From contig JAXDKS010000005.1 of assembly GCA_034666985.1 (NCBI GenBank), positions 1 to 64,000 of the forward strand: a stretch of 64,000 nt of DNA, in the 5' to 3' direction. This DNA comes from DATARR01 sp034666985 (GTDB lineage: Bacteria > Acidobacteriota > Thermoanaerobaculia > Multivoradales > UBA5704). Shown here piece after piece: positions 1-9,600 of this stretch. Position 1 is the first letter of the stretch. Every line of letters starts with the position of its first letter. Below the pieces are notes generated by a model. It had not been told where the DNA came from. It did not search any database and saw only the letters and a program-made list of their open reading frames with translations. Both the position numbers and the translations under genes were made by a program.

Positions 1-39
1 CTGAGGAGTCCCGTCAACGACTCCCCAGGGGAGGTTTCA

Positions 40-78
40 ACCCGTTACCCATGTCTCCGTACACCCGTTACCCATGTC
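40..78. repeat. Short direct repeat (16 bp x 2)
   Basis: The 16-mer ACCCGTTACCCATGTC occurs at 40-55 and again at 63-78, 23 bp apart. The rest of positions 1-288 holds no gene I can support. It contains this direct repeat, a 9-bp-period GGAC/GTCC tract (about 129-166) and a dispersed hairpin element (173-276). Similar motifs occur beside transposase genes in other genomes as far as I recall, so this could be the edge of an element lying outside the window. That is only a guess. Confidence 0.5.
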
Positions 79-128
79 CCCGGTCAAAACACCCGGGAGA
101 GGGGTACCCGGCTGGGGCGTTCTTGCTG

Positions 129-166
129 GTCGTCCCTGCTGTCCTTGCTGTCCTTTATGTCCCTTC
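129..166. repeat. 9-bp-period GTCC tract
   Basis: This tract reads as repeats of roughly GTCCNTGCT. On the minus strand it is the same AAGGACAGC-type unit seen at 36884-36940, 40264-40325 and 61024-61112, and inside a coding sequence at about 11350-11377. It lies next to the dispersed hairpin element at 173-276, downstream of the minus-strand M64 peptidase gene. Confidence 0.6.
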
Positions 167-172
167 TTGCTT

Positions 173-276
173 TTCTCCCTCTTCTCCCGGTGAGGGGGGT
201 TGGGAGGGGACGGGAGAAGAGGGCCGGGGTGATGAGGTCTTGGGCGGGGGAGCTCGGCGGCAAAGTTAGCGCCTAT
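173..276 (+). repeat. Dispersed hairpin element, copy 1
   Basis: About 104 bp that recur at 47728-47832 in the same orientation with only scattered differences. The core is a perfect 13-bp inverted repeat (CCCTCTTCTCCCG against CGGGAGAAGAGGG) around a G-rich loop. Both copies end in AAGTTAGCGCCTAT and stop 12-13 bp from the stop codon of a minus-strand gene (here the M64 peptidase). There is no open frame of note. It is probably a non-autonomous mobile or REP-like element that may act as a transcription terminator. Confidence 0.75.
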
Positions 277-288
277 ACATGAGGCCTC

Positions 289-1704
289 TCACTCCGTATA
301 CATCCGGATCGCCCGCTCGATCGCCCGGGTGCAGACGGCACAGAAATTCTTGGGGTTGCGGCTGAACATGATGCAGTCCACCTCGGGGCGGTAGAGCCCC
401 TTGGCTTCGTAGGAGGCGCCCTGGAAGGCTCCCACTTTGCCGAAGTACTTCTCGGCGTGGAGCATGGGGGCGGTCTTCTCGCGGACCTCCTGGAAGAGGG
501 CCTCCATCTGCTCCTCGGGGGCCCCCTTCTCGCGCAGCTCCCGCCGCTTCTTCTCGTAGGACAGCACCAGCTTGTCGTAGGCCTCCTGGCTCCAAGGGGT
601 GGGCAGGGGCGTGCCGGCCGCCACGAGGTCCTTCCACTTGAAGCTCTTCGGGTCCTGGAGGGCCGTGACGTTCGGCTCCCAGGGCTCGGTGCCGGCCGGA
701 TTGAAATTCTCGTAGGAGACCTGGGAGGTGTAGTACTCGTCCCCCAGGCCCGCGAAGGAGTGGCCGAACTCGTGGACCACCAGGTAGGCGGACTCGGCGC
801 TGTCCACAGCGGCCGTGTTCCAGAGGTTGTAGATCCCGCCGCCGCCGTACTTGCGGCTGTTGGAGAGCAGGATCAGGGCGTCGTAGGGCGCCTGCGCCGC
901 GATCTCGCGCAGTCCTAAGTCCGCGAAGGTCAGCATGTAGCGCTCGGAGTCGAAGGCGTTGTAGGCGAGACCCAGCGGGGTCTTGTGCCAGGTGCTGGTG
1001 CGCGGATCGGTGACGCCGGAGGCGGGGGAGGCGACGTCGATCGCCCGCACGTTGAAATCCGCGCGGTGGCTCTTGAATGGCTCGACGGCAAAGAGGGCAT
1101 CCGTCAGCCGCTTGACGTCGGCGTGAAACTTCTCGCGGTCGGCGGCGGCGTAGCCGTCGCCGAGGATCAGCAGGTCCGCCTTGACGGCCGGGGGACCGCT
1201 CTCGAAGACGCTCCAGACCGTCCCCGTCGCGGGCACGGCCGAGCGGTCCACGAAGCGGCTGGCGGGATCGGCGACGGTGGAGAAGATCTCCCGGAAGGAG
1301 CCGTCCGCGGCCCGCTTCTTGAGGACGAGCTGCACCCTGACTCGCGGCTCGGGGAAGCGCATGGACTCATGGAACGTCCGCCAGGTGCCGGCTCCGGCCT
1401 CGCCCGTGGTCTCCCACTCGCCGTAGATGCTGGAGAACCCCCGCGAATAGACCGCCTGGTTGGTGCCGAGGTCGATCACCTCGAAGAGGTATTTGCCCAG
1501 ATTGGCGTCGTCCAGCAGGTGAGTGCGGCTGCCCGGCCACTCCCCCTCCAGGCGCAGGCCGTCGAGGCTGACGTGCTCCTCCTTGGCGGTGCCGGAGTGG
1601 AAGTAGTCGAAACGCAGAGTCTTTCCCGTGAAACGGGAGTCGAAACTCGCGGATGGCGCCCCGACGGCGAGGGCCAGGATGAGGCCGAGGAGGTGGATCG
1701 GCAT
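289..1704 (-). CDS. Secreted M64 family metallopeptidase
   Basis: A 471-residue protein resembling IgA-peptidase M64 enzymes, zinc endopeptidases that act outside the cytoplasm. A short N-terminal signal peptide (about residues 1-19, ending near PSAS) is followed by a beta-rich N-terminal domain. The catalytic domain has the zinc motif HEFGHSFAGLGDEY starting near residue 311: two His ligands, the catalytic Glu and a downstream Asp/Glu. A Cys pair near the C-terminus (FCAVC) and another Cys just before it may form a disulfide or metal site. The start is supported by AAGGAGAC 7 nt upstream of the ATG. It is divergent from the pseudouridine synthase gene across 76 bp, so the two promoters share that gap. 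The substrate is unknown; the family name does not imply IgA cleavage here. Confidence 0.85.
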   Translation of the reverse strand: MPIHLLGLILALAVGAPSASFDSRFTGKTLRFDYFHSGTAKEEHVSLDGLRLEGEWPGSRTHLLDDANLGKYLFEVIDLGTNQAVYSRGFSSIYGEWETTGEAGAGTWRTFHESMRFPEPRVRVQLVLKKRAADGSFREIFSTVADPASRFVDRSAVPATGTVWSVFESGPPAVKADLLILGDGYAAADREKFHADVKRLTDALFAVEPFKSHRADFNVRAIDVASPASGVTDPRTSTWHKTPLGLAYNAFDSERYMLTFADLGLREIAAQAPYDALILLSNSRKYGGGGIYNLWNTAAVDSAESAYLVVHEFGHSFAGLGDEYYTSQVSYENFNPAGTEPWEPNVTALQDPKSFKWKDLVAAGTPLPTPWSQEAYDKLVLSYEKKRRELREKGAPEEQMEALFQEVREKTAPMLHAEKYFGKVGAFQGASYEAKGLYRPEVDCIMFSRNPKNFCAVCTRAIERAIRMYTE

Positions 1705-1780
1705 GGCGGAAGTCTCCTTGTCGCGCCGATCTTATCCTCCCCGGCCTTCCCGCAGTGGGACAAGCGGATAGAGTGGCGCC

Positions 1781-2764
1781 GTGAACGACGGCGACCGTCT
1801 CCGCATCTTCCGGGCCGACCGCGGCGACGACCGCGAACGGCTGGACCGCGTGCTGGTGCGCCATCTCGCGGACCTGCCCGAGGTGACGCGCGCGCGGATC
1901 CAGTCCTGGATCGACGGCGGCCGCGTGCGGGTGAACGGCGGCGTCCCGGCCAAGCCCGCGAGCCGCGTCGCCTTGGACGATCAGGTGGAGATCGCCCTGC
2001 CGCCGCCCCCGCCGCGGCGGCAGGTGATGGCGCAGGAGATGCCCCTCTCCGTGCTCTACGAGGACGAGCACCTGCTGGCCCTCGACAAGCCTCCCGGCCT
2101 GGTGGTCCATCCGGCCCCGGGACACCGCGAGGGGACGCTGATCAACGCCCTGCTCTGGCGCGCCCGGGAGTGGAGCGAGGGCAGCCAGCCGGGGCTGGTG
2201 AACCGCCTCGACCGCGACACCTCGGGCGTGCTGATGGCGGCCAAGACCCCGGCCGCGCACGCCGCCCTCGCCCGGGCCCTCCGGCACCGGAGCACGGAGA
2301 AGGACTACCTCGCCGTGGTCTACGGCGCGGCGCCCTTCGACCGCGGCCGGATCGAGCTCAGGATCGACCGCGACCCCGCGGACCGGAAGCGGCGGATCGC
2401 CTCGAAGACCGCAGGGCGGGAGAGCGTGACCCTCTACGAGCGGCTGGGCGAGGCGGCGGGGCTCACCCTCCTGCGCTGCCGGCTGCTCACCGGCCGCACC
2501 CATCAGATCCGGGTCCATCTCCAGTCGCAGGGGCTGCCCATCGTCGGCGATCCCCTTTACGGCGAGCCGCGCTGGAAGGGGCTGGCCGATCCGGCCCTGG
2601 CCGCCCTCTGCCGCGACTTTCCCCGCCAGGCCCTCCACGCCCGGCGGCTGGCGTTCGTCCATCCGGCGACCGGCGCGACGCTCGCGATCGTCGCGCCAGT
2701 GCCGGCGGATCTGGCCGGCCTCCTCGCGGCGGCCGGCCTGAATCCCCATGACGAAGATGACTAA
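1781..2764 (+). CDS. RluA/RluD-family 23S rRNA pseudouridine synthase
   Basis: A 327-residue enzyme that isomerises uridine to pseudouridine, probably in 23S rRNA. An N-terminal S4 RNA-binding domain (about residues 15-75, with the RVRVNG motif) precedes the catalytic RluA-type domain. The active-site motif reads NRLDRDTSG, with the catalytic Asp in RLD. Most relatives have HRLD, so the His-to-Asn change is a mild oddity. The later family motif GRTHQIRVHL and the CGDPLYG-like segment (VGDPLYG) are present. It starts at GTG 1781; no other in-frame start fits the S4 domain as well. It is convergent with the PA14 protein gene, with only 15 bp between the stops. The substrate site (RluD or RluC type) cannot be fixed from sequence alone. 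Confidence 0.9.
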   Translation: MNDGDRLRIFRADRGDDRERLDRVLVRHLADLPEVTRARIQSWIDGGRVRVNGGVPAKPASRVALDDQVEIALPPPPPRRQVMAQEMPLSVLYEDEHLLALDKPPGLVVHPAPGHREGTLINALLWRAREWSEGSQPGLVNRLDRDTSGVLMAAKTPAAHAALARALRHRSTEKDYLAVVYGAAPFDRGRIELRIDRDPADRKRRIASKTAGRESVTLYERLGEAAGLTLLRCRLLTGRTHQIRVHLQSQGLPIVGDPLYGEPRWKGLADPALAALCRDFPRQALHARRLAFVHPATGATLAIVAPVPADLAGLLAAAGLNPHDEDD

Positions 2765-2779
2765 GACGACTAAAGATGG

Positions 2780-5700
2780 CTAAGGCGTGAGCTGGCTCGC
2801 CGGAACGACCTCCTTCGTGAGGCCGGGAGCGGACCACAGGAGCCTGGCTACCGCGTCGCCGGCGTTCTCATAGAATTCCATCCGGACCGTGTACCGCTGT
2901 CCAGCCGTGAGGTTGATCGTGCCGGTGTTCTCGGTGATGGGGTGATCGGTCCAGTTGTCGATCACCAGCACGCCGTTGATCCACAGGCGCACGCCGTCGT
3001 CGCTCCAGGTGTAGAAGGTGTGGAGGCCGGAGACCTTGGGCTGGACCTGCCCCGTCCAGCGGGCGCTGAAGGTGTCGACGCCGATGGCGGACGCCGGGCT
3101 GCCGGTGCCCCAGTCGAAGTCGACGGTGGGGTCGACGCGGGTCACCGTAGGGCCGGTGAGGTCCATGTTGTCCCAGTAGGTGGCCGAGAGCCCCGATCCA
3201 GAGGGCGGCGGCGGTGGTGGCGGTGGCGGCGTGGCATCGGGGAAGAGCTGGGACGGGGGCACCACCTCTTTCGCCAGGCCGGGAGCGGACCACAGGAGCC
3301 GGGCCACCGCGTCGCCGGCGTTCTCGTAGAATTCCATCCTGATGGTGTACTGCTGTCCGGCCGTGAGGTTGATCGTGCCGGTGTTCTCGCTGATGGCGTG
3401 GTCGGTCCAGTTGTCGATCACCAGCACGCCGTTGATCCACAGGCGCACGCCGTCGTCACTCCAGGTGTAGAAGGTGTGGAGGCCCGAGACCTCAGGCTGG
3501 ATCTGGCCCGTCCAGCGGGCGCTGAAGGTGTTGACGCCGATCGACGGATCGGGGCTGCCGGTGCCCCAGTCGAAGTCGACGTTGGGATCGACGCGGGTGA
3601 CGGTGGGGCCGGTGAGGTCCATGTTGTCCCAGTAGGTGGCCGAGAGCCCCGATCCGGAGGGCGGCGGAGGAGGCGGCGGTGGCGATGGCTGCGTCGCGTC
3701 GGGGAAGAGCTGGGACGTGGGCACCGCCTCCTTCGCCAGGCCGGGAGCGGACCACAGGAGCCTGGCCACCGCGTCGCCGGCGTTCTCGTAGAATTCCATC
3801 CGGATCGCGTACCGCTGTCCGGCCGTGAGGCTGATCGTCCCGGTGTTCTCGGTGATGGGGTGATCGGTCCAGTTGTCGACCACCAGCACGCCGTTGATCC
3901 ACAGGCGCACGCCGTCGTCGCTCTGGGTATAGAAGGTGTGGAGGCCGGAGACCTCGGGCTGGATCTGCCCCGTCCAGCGGGCGCTGAAGGTGTTGACGCC
4001 GAGGGCGGGATCGGGGCTGCCGGTGCCCCAGTCGAAGTCGACGTTGGGATCGACGCGGGTGATGGTGGGCCCCGTGAGGTCCATGTTGTCCCAGTAGGTG
4101 GCGCTGAGGCCGTTGGCCGCGCCGCCGCTCGCCACGCGGAAATTCGCCGTGTAGGTGGTGTTGCTCGCCGGCGTGGTGATGTCATGGGTGGCGGCGCCGC
4201 CGTCGGACCACGAGACGAATTCATAGGTGACGCCGCCCACCGTCTGCGGCGAGACGACGCCCAGGGTGCGGGTGATCCCCACCACCCCCTGCACGGAGAA
4301 GGGCGTGGCGGCCGGCTGGCCGTCGAGGGTCAGTTGCAGGCCGCTGGGGCTGGTGGCGAGCGAGAGGGTCACCTTGCGCGGCACCACGTCGACGAAGGTC
4401 GTGCTCGTGAGCCCCCCGGAATCCCTCACCGTGAGGAGGATCCGGTACCAGACGTTGGCCGAGGTCTCACCCACCCGGGGGATGGTGAAGCTGCCGCCGG
4501 TCGTGCCGCTGGTCGCCGGCACGAAGGGGTGGAGGTGGGTGTCGTGATGGAAGTCCACCTGCCAGGTGAAGGCGCTCGGCGGCAGGGTGCCGTCCTCGGG
4601 GTCGGTGCCCGTGCCGCTGTAGGCGATGGTGTCGCCCGCGCTGTAGAGGGTGTTGTTGGCGGGCGCGGTGATGGTCGCCTGGGGCGTGCTGTTGGAGGTC
4701 ACCGTCAGCGTCGCCGGGTTGCTGGTGGCGTTGCCGAAGTCGTTGGTGACCACCACGTCGAAGACCGCGCCGTTGTCGGAGAGGGCGGGGGAGGTCACGG
4801 TGTAGCTCGCCGCCGTGGCGCCCGTGATGGGGACGCCGTTGCGCCGCCACTGATAGCGCAGGGGGGCGGCGCCCGAGGCTCCCACCGAGAAGGTGGCCGG
4901 CTGACCCACGGCCACGGTCTTGTCGGCGGGCTGGGTGGTGATCTGCGGCGTCTGGCTCGCCGTGTAGGTGACCCGGTAGACGGAGCCCGCGTCACGGGCC
5001 AGGTAGTAGAGGCTGCCGTCGTCGGTCACGATCAGGTTGATGGGAGCGGCGACGTCGGTGGCGAAAGCCGCGGTGGTGCCGGCCGCCGGATCGAAGCGGC
5101 GGATCCAGCCGTTGCAGTAGTCGCCGAAGAAGTAGGTGCCGCGGTAATCCGCGGGGAACTGCTGGGTCGCGGGATTGTAGAAGGCGCCGCCGGTGATGGC
5201 GCAACCGGCGGTGTTGCCCGGGCCGTGGCCGTAGGCGTAGAGGGGCGCCCGGAAGCGGGGATCGGTGGTGGCGCCCTCCGTGGCCGGCCAGCCATAGTTG
5301 GAGCCGGCGATGCCGTCGTCGATCTCCTCCCAGGCGTCCTGGCCGACGTCGTTGATGAACATGCGGCCGGTCCCCGGCTGGAACGAGAAGGTGAACGGGT
5401 TGCGCAGACCGAGGGCCCAGATCGCCCGGTTCACCCCCACGGCGCTGCTGAAGAACGGGTTGTCGGTGGGGATGGAGCCGTCCTTGTTGATGCGCAGCAT
5501 CTTGCCCAGGCGGTTCCCCAGGGTCTGCGCGTTGGCGGAATTGCCATTCTCGCCCACGGCGATGTAAAGCTTGCCGTCCGGCCCGAAGTACAGGGAGCCG
5601 CCGTTGTGGATGCTGGCCTCGAGAGTCTCGAGATCGAGGATCGCGACCTCGCTCCCCGGCACCGCCGTATCGCCGTTGGTCGTGAAGCGGCTCACCCGGT

Positions 5701-6064
5701 TGTGGACCGTGGGCGTGGTGGCGGTGTAGTAGACGTAGACGAACCCGTTGCTCGCGAAGCCCGGATCGAAGGCCACGCCCAGCAGGCCGCGCTCGCCGTC
5801 GGAGCTGACGGGCACGGTGAGGAACGGGGTGGCCAGCAGCGAGCCGTTCTTGATCACCCGGAGCTGGCCGCCCTGCTGGGCCACGAACAGCCGGCCGTCC
5901 GGCGCGAAGGCCATGGTGGTCGGGCTCGACAGGCCGCTGGCGACGAGCGATTCGGTGAACCCCGTGGGCAGGGTTGCCGCGGAGGCGGAGGTCGCCATCG
6001 CGAGGAGCATCAGGAGCAGAACGGGGAGCCGCGGGCGACGCCGGGAAGGGGAGCGCAGGAACAT
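2780..6064 (-). CDS. Secreted PQQ sugar dehydrogenase-like protein with Ig-like and three PA14 domains
   Basis: A 1,094-residue exported protein. Domains in order: an Arg-rich signal peptide (1-29); a six-bladed beta-propeller of the soluble glucose/sorbosone dehydrogenase type (about 35-365, with GLLGVAFDPGF, HNGGSLYFGPDGKLYI and GLRNPF motifs); an Ig-like domain (about 370-455); a PKD-like segment (about 460-555); an InlB-B-like repeat (about 560-640); and three near-identical PA14 domains (about 651-788, 804-942 and 957-1094) joined by polyproline linkers. PA14 usually binds carbohydrate, so the protein probably oxidises or senses sugars at the cell surface or in the medium. The start is set by GGAGGA upstream of ATG 6064. 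Cofactor use (PQQ) is inferred from the family. Confidence 0.85.
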   Translation of the reverse strand: MFLRSPSRRRPRLPVLLLMLLAMATSASAATLPTGFTESLVASGLSSPTTMAFAPDGRLFVAQQGGQLRVIKNGSLLATPFLTVPVSSDGERGLLGVAFDPGFASNGFVYVYYTATTPTVHNRVSRFTTNGDTAVPGSEVAILDLETLEASIHNGGSLYFGPDGKLYIAVGENGNSANAQTLGNRLGKMLRINKDGSIPTDNPFFSSAVGVNRAIWALGLRNPFTFSFQPGTGRMFINDVGQDAWEEIDDGIAGSNYGWPATEGATTDPRFRAPLYAYGHGPGNTAGCAITGGAFYNPATQQFPADYRGTYFFGDYCNGWIRRFDPAAGTTAAFATDVAAPINLIVTDDGSLYYLARDAGSVYRVTYTASQTPQITTQPADKTVAVGQPATFSVGASGAAPLRYQWRRNGVPITGATAASYTVTSPALSDNGAVFDVVVTNDFGNATSNPATLTVTSNSTPQATITAPANNTLYSAGDTIAYSGTGTDPEDGTLPPSAFTWQVDFHHDTHLHPFVPATSGTTGGSFTIPRVGETSANVWYRILLTVRDSGGLTSTTFVDVVPRKVTLSLATSPSGLQLTLDGQPAATPFSVQGVVGITRTLGVVSPQTVGGVTYEFVSWSDGGAATHDITTPASNTTYTANFRVASGGAANGLSATYWDNMDLTGPTITRVDPNVDFDWGTGSPDPALGVNTFSARWTGQIQPEVSGLHTFYTQSDDGVRLWINGVLVVDNWTDHPITENTGTISLTAGQRYAIRMEFYENAGDAVARLLWSAPGLAKEAVPTSQLFPDATQPSPPPPPPPPSGSGLSATYWDNMDLTGPTVTRVDPNVDFDWGTGSPDPSIGVNTFSARWTGQIQPEVSGLHTFYTWSDDGVRLWINGVLVIDNWTDHAISENTGTINLTAGQQYTIRMEFYENAGDAVARLLWSAPGLAKEVVPPSQLFPDATPPPPPPPPPSGSGLSATYWDNMDLTGPTVTRVDPTVDFDWGTGSPASAIGVDTFSARWTGQVQPKVSGLHTFYTWSDDGVRLWINGVLVIDNWTDHPITENTGTINLTAGQRYTVRMEFYENAGDAVARLLWSAPGLTKEVVPASQLTP
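2783..4112 (-). repeat. Triplicated PA14-coding segment
   Basis: Three tandem segments of about 415-420 bp (roughly 2783-3195, 3240-3655 and 3700-4112) encode PA14 domains that differ at only a few residues. Proline-codon linkers of different length separate them. The close identity suggests recent amplification or gene conversion; it also makes the region prone to copy-number change and to short-read assembly collapse. Confidence 0.85.
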
Positions 6065-6148
6065 GGCGAGCTTCCTCCAAGATGGGGCACGGCCCTGCCG
6101 CCAGCGCGCAAGGCTGCGCCTTCGGTTCCAATCAGCGTGGGAAGACGG

Positions 6149-6556
6149 TCAGGGGCCGACGGGCTCGACTTGGGTGACGAAGTATTGGGTCTCGCCGAAA
6201 CAGTTGGAGGGCACGCCCTTGTGCTGCTCGTAATGGAGTCGCACGCGCTGGCCGAGGCTCTGATTGATCCGGTTTGCCACGGCATCGTCGCGGACTGAGA
6301 AGCGGAACAGCTCAGGCATGGTGCCCGGGAGGTTGACCATGGCGAGCTCGCCCTCCCAGGTCTTGCACACCCACCCCTTCCGCGAAAACTTCTGCACATA
6401 TCCTGCCCGCTCGCCGTCGGAGTAGTTGAAATGCAGGGAGATCCAGACGTACAGGGCGAAGCCGAGGGCCGCCACGACCAGCAGGAGGATGAAGCCGAAC
6501 AGCAGCTTGCCGCGCCTGCGCGGCTTGACGGCGGGGGACGGCACGGTATCGGCCAT
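6149..6556 (-). CDS. Conserved membrane-anchored protein of unknown function
   Basis: A 135-residue protein with a short basic N-terminus, one membrane helix (about residues 17-40) and a soluble domain outside the membrane. That domain carries the motif FSRKGWVCKTWEGELAM and a second Cys in SNCFGETQYF. I recall similar proteins in Bacteroidota and Acidobacteriota that are often mislabelled as 6-phosphogluconate dehydrogenase; no Rossmann motif is present here. An upstream in-frame start at 6610 is possible, but ATG 6556 has AAGGAGAC at good spacing. It is divergent from the TamB-Omp85 gene across 62 bp, which could mean shared regulation. Confidence 0.7.
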   Translation of the reverse strand: MADTVPSPAVKPRRRGKLLFGFILLLVVAALGFALYVWISLHFNYSDGERAGYVQKFSRKGWVCKTWEGELAMVNLPGTMPELFRFSVRDDAVANRINQSLGQRVRLHYEQHKGVPSNCFGETQYFVTQVEPVGP

Positions 6557-6618
6557 TTCGGTCTCCTTCGGTCTTCTTCGCAAGGGGCGGAGCGCCCGCC
6601 GTGAGATCATTCCACAGA

Positions 6619-9600
6619 ATGTCCGTTCCTGAGCCTGTCCCCCGCCCCCGGCGGCGCAGACTGCGCCGCATCGCCTGGACCGCCCTGGTGGTCCTGGTGG
6701 TGCTGCCGGCGTTGATCGTCCTCGGGGTAGTGGCGGCGCTGCGGGCGTCGGGGGTACGGCGGGCGGCGCTGGCGAGGATCTCGTCGCTGCTCGCGGAGGA
6801 CTACGGGCTCGCCTTCACCGCCGAGGACTTCTCTCTCCTCTGGCTCCGCAGCGGGATCGAGCTGCGCCAGGTCCGCGCCGGGGCTCCCGGTGCCGCGCCC
6901 CTGGCCACGGCCGAGCGGGTGGAGGCCGTGATCGACCTGGGCTCGCTCCGCAGCCGGCCGCTCGTGGTGCGGTCGCTGACCGCGGACGGGCTGCGGATCA
7001 ACCTCGCGGCGCCGCTGCCGAAGATCCCGGAATCGAAGCCGGAGGCCGGCGCCGGGCCGGCGATGGAGATCCGGAGGATTACCGTTCACCGCGGCGAGGT
7101 GCTGGGGGCGCCACTCGCGAAGCCCGCGGCAGACTGGGTGCGGAGCTGGAGCGCCCGGGGGATCGAAGCCCGGGGCGCGTATCGCGGCGGCCGGCTCGAC
7201 CTGGAGGTGGAGACGGCCGAGGCGACGCTCGACCGGCCCGGCTTCGGCCTTCAGGAGCTGCGGCTGGCGGGACGCGTGGGCTATGAGGACAAGAAGCCCC
7301 TGGAGATCGGGGATCTGCGGGTGAGGGGCGACGGGCTGCGGCTCGCGGCCTCGGGCACCGTGGGGCTGGCGCCGGGGGAGCCCACGGCAGTGAAATTCGA
7401 TCTGGACGCTGAGCCGCGGGCCCTCGTGGCCGGTCTGCCGCCTCGGGGTCAGATCCACGCCGCGGGGCGGATCGCCCTGCCGGAGAACGCCGGCCACGTG
7501 AGCTTGACGGCCAGGGAGATCCCTGCCGAGGCGCTGAAGCCCTATCTCGATCCCAAGCTGTATGCCGACCTCGCCCTGGCGGATACGGCAACGGACGTCC
7601 AGGCTGAGGCGGATCTCGGCCCCGGCGACCTGACCCGGATGGCGGGCGTAGGGAAAATCGACTGGCGGCGCGGGAGCCGGACGCTGGCGCGGGCGAACGT
7701 GCAGATCGCCGGCAAGGGGGCCGTCGAAGCGAGCTTCACGGCCGATCTCCTCCCCGGCTCACCCGGGCGGCGGTCCATCCAGGGAACGCTTCGCGCCGTG
7801 AATTGGAAGGATATGGCGAGGGCCACGACGGAGAGCTTGCGGGTGCAGCTCCAGCTCCCGGACGTGCGGGCCGCCCTGGCGGAGGCGCGGTCGCTGTGGC
7901 CCCGGCTGATCCCGGCGCCGCCGCCGGGCACGCCTCTCCAGGGCTCCCTGACCGCGGACGCCCACCTCTCAGGCTCTCTCGCCGCTCCTGTCGCCGAGGT
8001 AGACGCGACGTGGCTCCCCCAGCCGGGCTCGCGGGTGCGCCTGGAGGCCAAGGGCCAGCCACGGACGTGGAGCGGCTCGGCCCGGGTGCAGGCCGAGGCC
8101 CTCCCCCTGGAGCTGCTCGGCGCCTTCACGCCAGGTCTCACCGGGACCGTCAACGGCACGGCTGAGCTCTCCGGCAACCGCCGGGGATACCGGACCCGCG
8201 TGGACGCCACGACGGCGGCGCTCGCGTTTCCCCCGAATCTCGAACGGCTGGAGAGCGGGACGGTGAAGGCGGACGGCACGGTCGTCCTCAGCCCGTTCTC
8301 CTACCGGGGAGCCCTGTCCCTCGACGGCGCCGGTCTGGTGGCCCGGCCCAGCGCCTCGGCCGCGGCCCGGATCGCCCGGTTCTCGCTGACGTCGGACGGC
8401 ACGCTCGCGGGTCAGCCCCTGGCGTACGACGGCTCGCTCTCCCTGGACGGCACGGGCGTCGAGGTCCCGGGGAAAGCTCAGGTGGACCACCTCCAGCTCT
8501 CCGCCCAGGGAAAGGGCGGAGCGGATCTCGGCTCCCTCGCCGCCCGGGGCAAGATCGACGCGGACCGGGTTGCTTTCGGCGAGCCGGCCACGGAGGTCCG
8601 CAACCTCCACGTCGAGGCTGAGGGGGATGGCCGCGAGGTCCGCCTCGCCGCGTTCTCGGGCGAGCTGCCCGCCGGCCGCACGGTCTCCGGCTCCGGCCGA
8701 GTCGTCCTCCAACCCCTCCTCTCCGAGGCCGATCTCGATCTGCATCTGGTCAAGCCGCTGGAGGCCCTGGCCGCCGCGGACCTCACGGCGCGACTGCGGG
8801 AAGGAGTCGTGGAGCTGGACGCGCCGCGCCTCGACACCGCCTCCGGCCCGGCGAGCCTGAAAGCCCATGTCCCCCTCGGTGCCCTGCGGCAGGTGCCCCA
8901 ACTCGCGGCGGCCCTCGACGCCCTGCCCGGTCCCCTCCCTCAGGGTCCCGTGACCGTCTCTCTGAAAGCTCCGGCGCTCGATTCCGAGCCCCTCCTCGCC
9001 GCCCTGGGGATGGACCCCCGCCCCGAGCGGGTGCGGGCCGGGGTGAGCGCCGACCTCACGCTGGACCTCGCGGCGCCGGTTGCCAGCCGCGGCGAGGTGC
9101 GGCTCTCCGGCCTGACTGTCGAGACCCCGGACGGCCGGGTGGCCGCCGAAGGTCCGGCCGTGCTCCGGCTGGCCGACGGCCGCCTCGAGCTGCCGCCCGT
9201 CCACCTGCGCATCGACGGCGGCGCCATCCAGGGCGCGGGCGTCGACCTGCAGGCGAGCGCCGACCTCGCCCGCTCCTGGCGCCCCTTCCAGGACCCCGCC
9301 GCCGGGGCCCCCGGCTTGATAATCCGGCTCGCGGCCGAGGCCAGCGGCACGCTCGACGCCGCGCTCCTCAATCCCTATCTCCAGGGGGGCGCCGCCGCCG
9401 GCTCGCTCGCCTTCACGGCCCGCGCCTCGGGTCCTCCGGACAAGCTCACCGCCGAGGTGCGGGCGAGCGGTCCCGGCGCCTCCTTCGTCTTCCCCGCCGC
9501 GGGCGCGCGCCTCCAGGACCCCCAGGTGGCCCTCGACCTGAAGAATGGGATCTGGACGATCCGCGAAGGGAAGTTGGGTCTCAACGGCGGCACGGTCGAC

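Noticed and set aside
2942..6298. Long open frame on the plus strand opposite the PQQ/PA14 gene
   Set aside because: High GC leaves antisense frames open. The translation is low-complexity Gly/Val/Arg-rich with no domain, while the minus-strand frame has clear domains.
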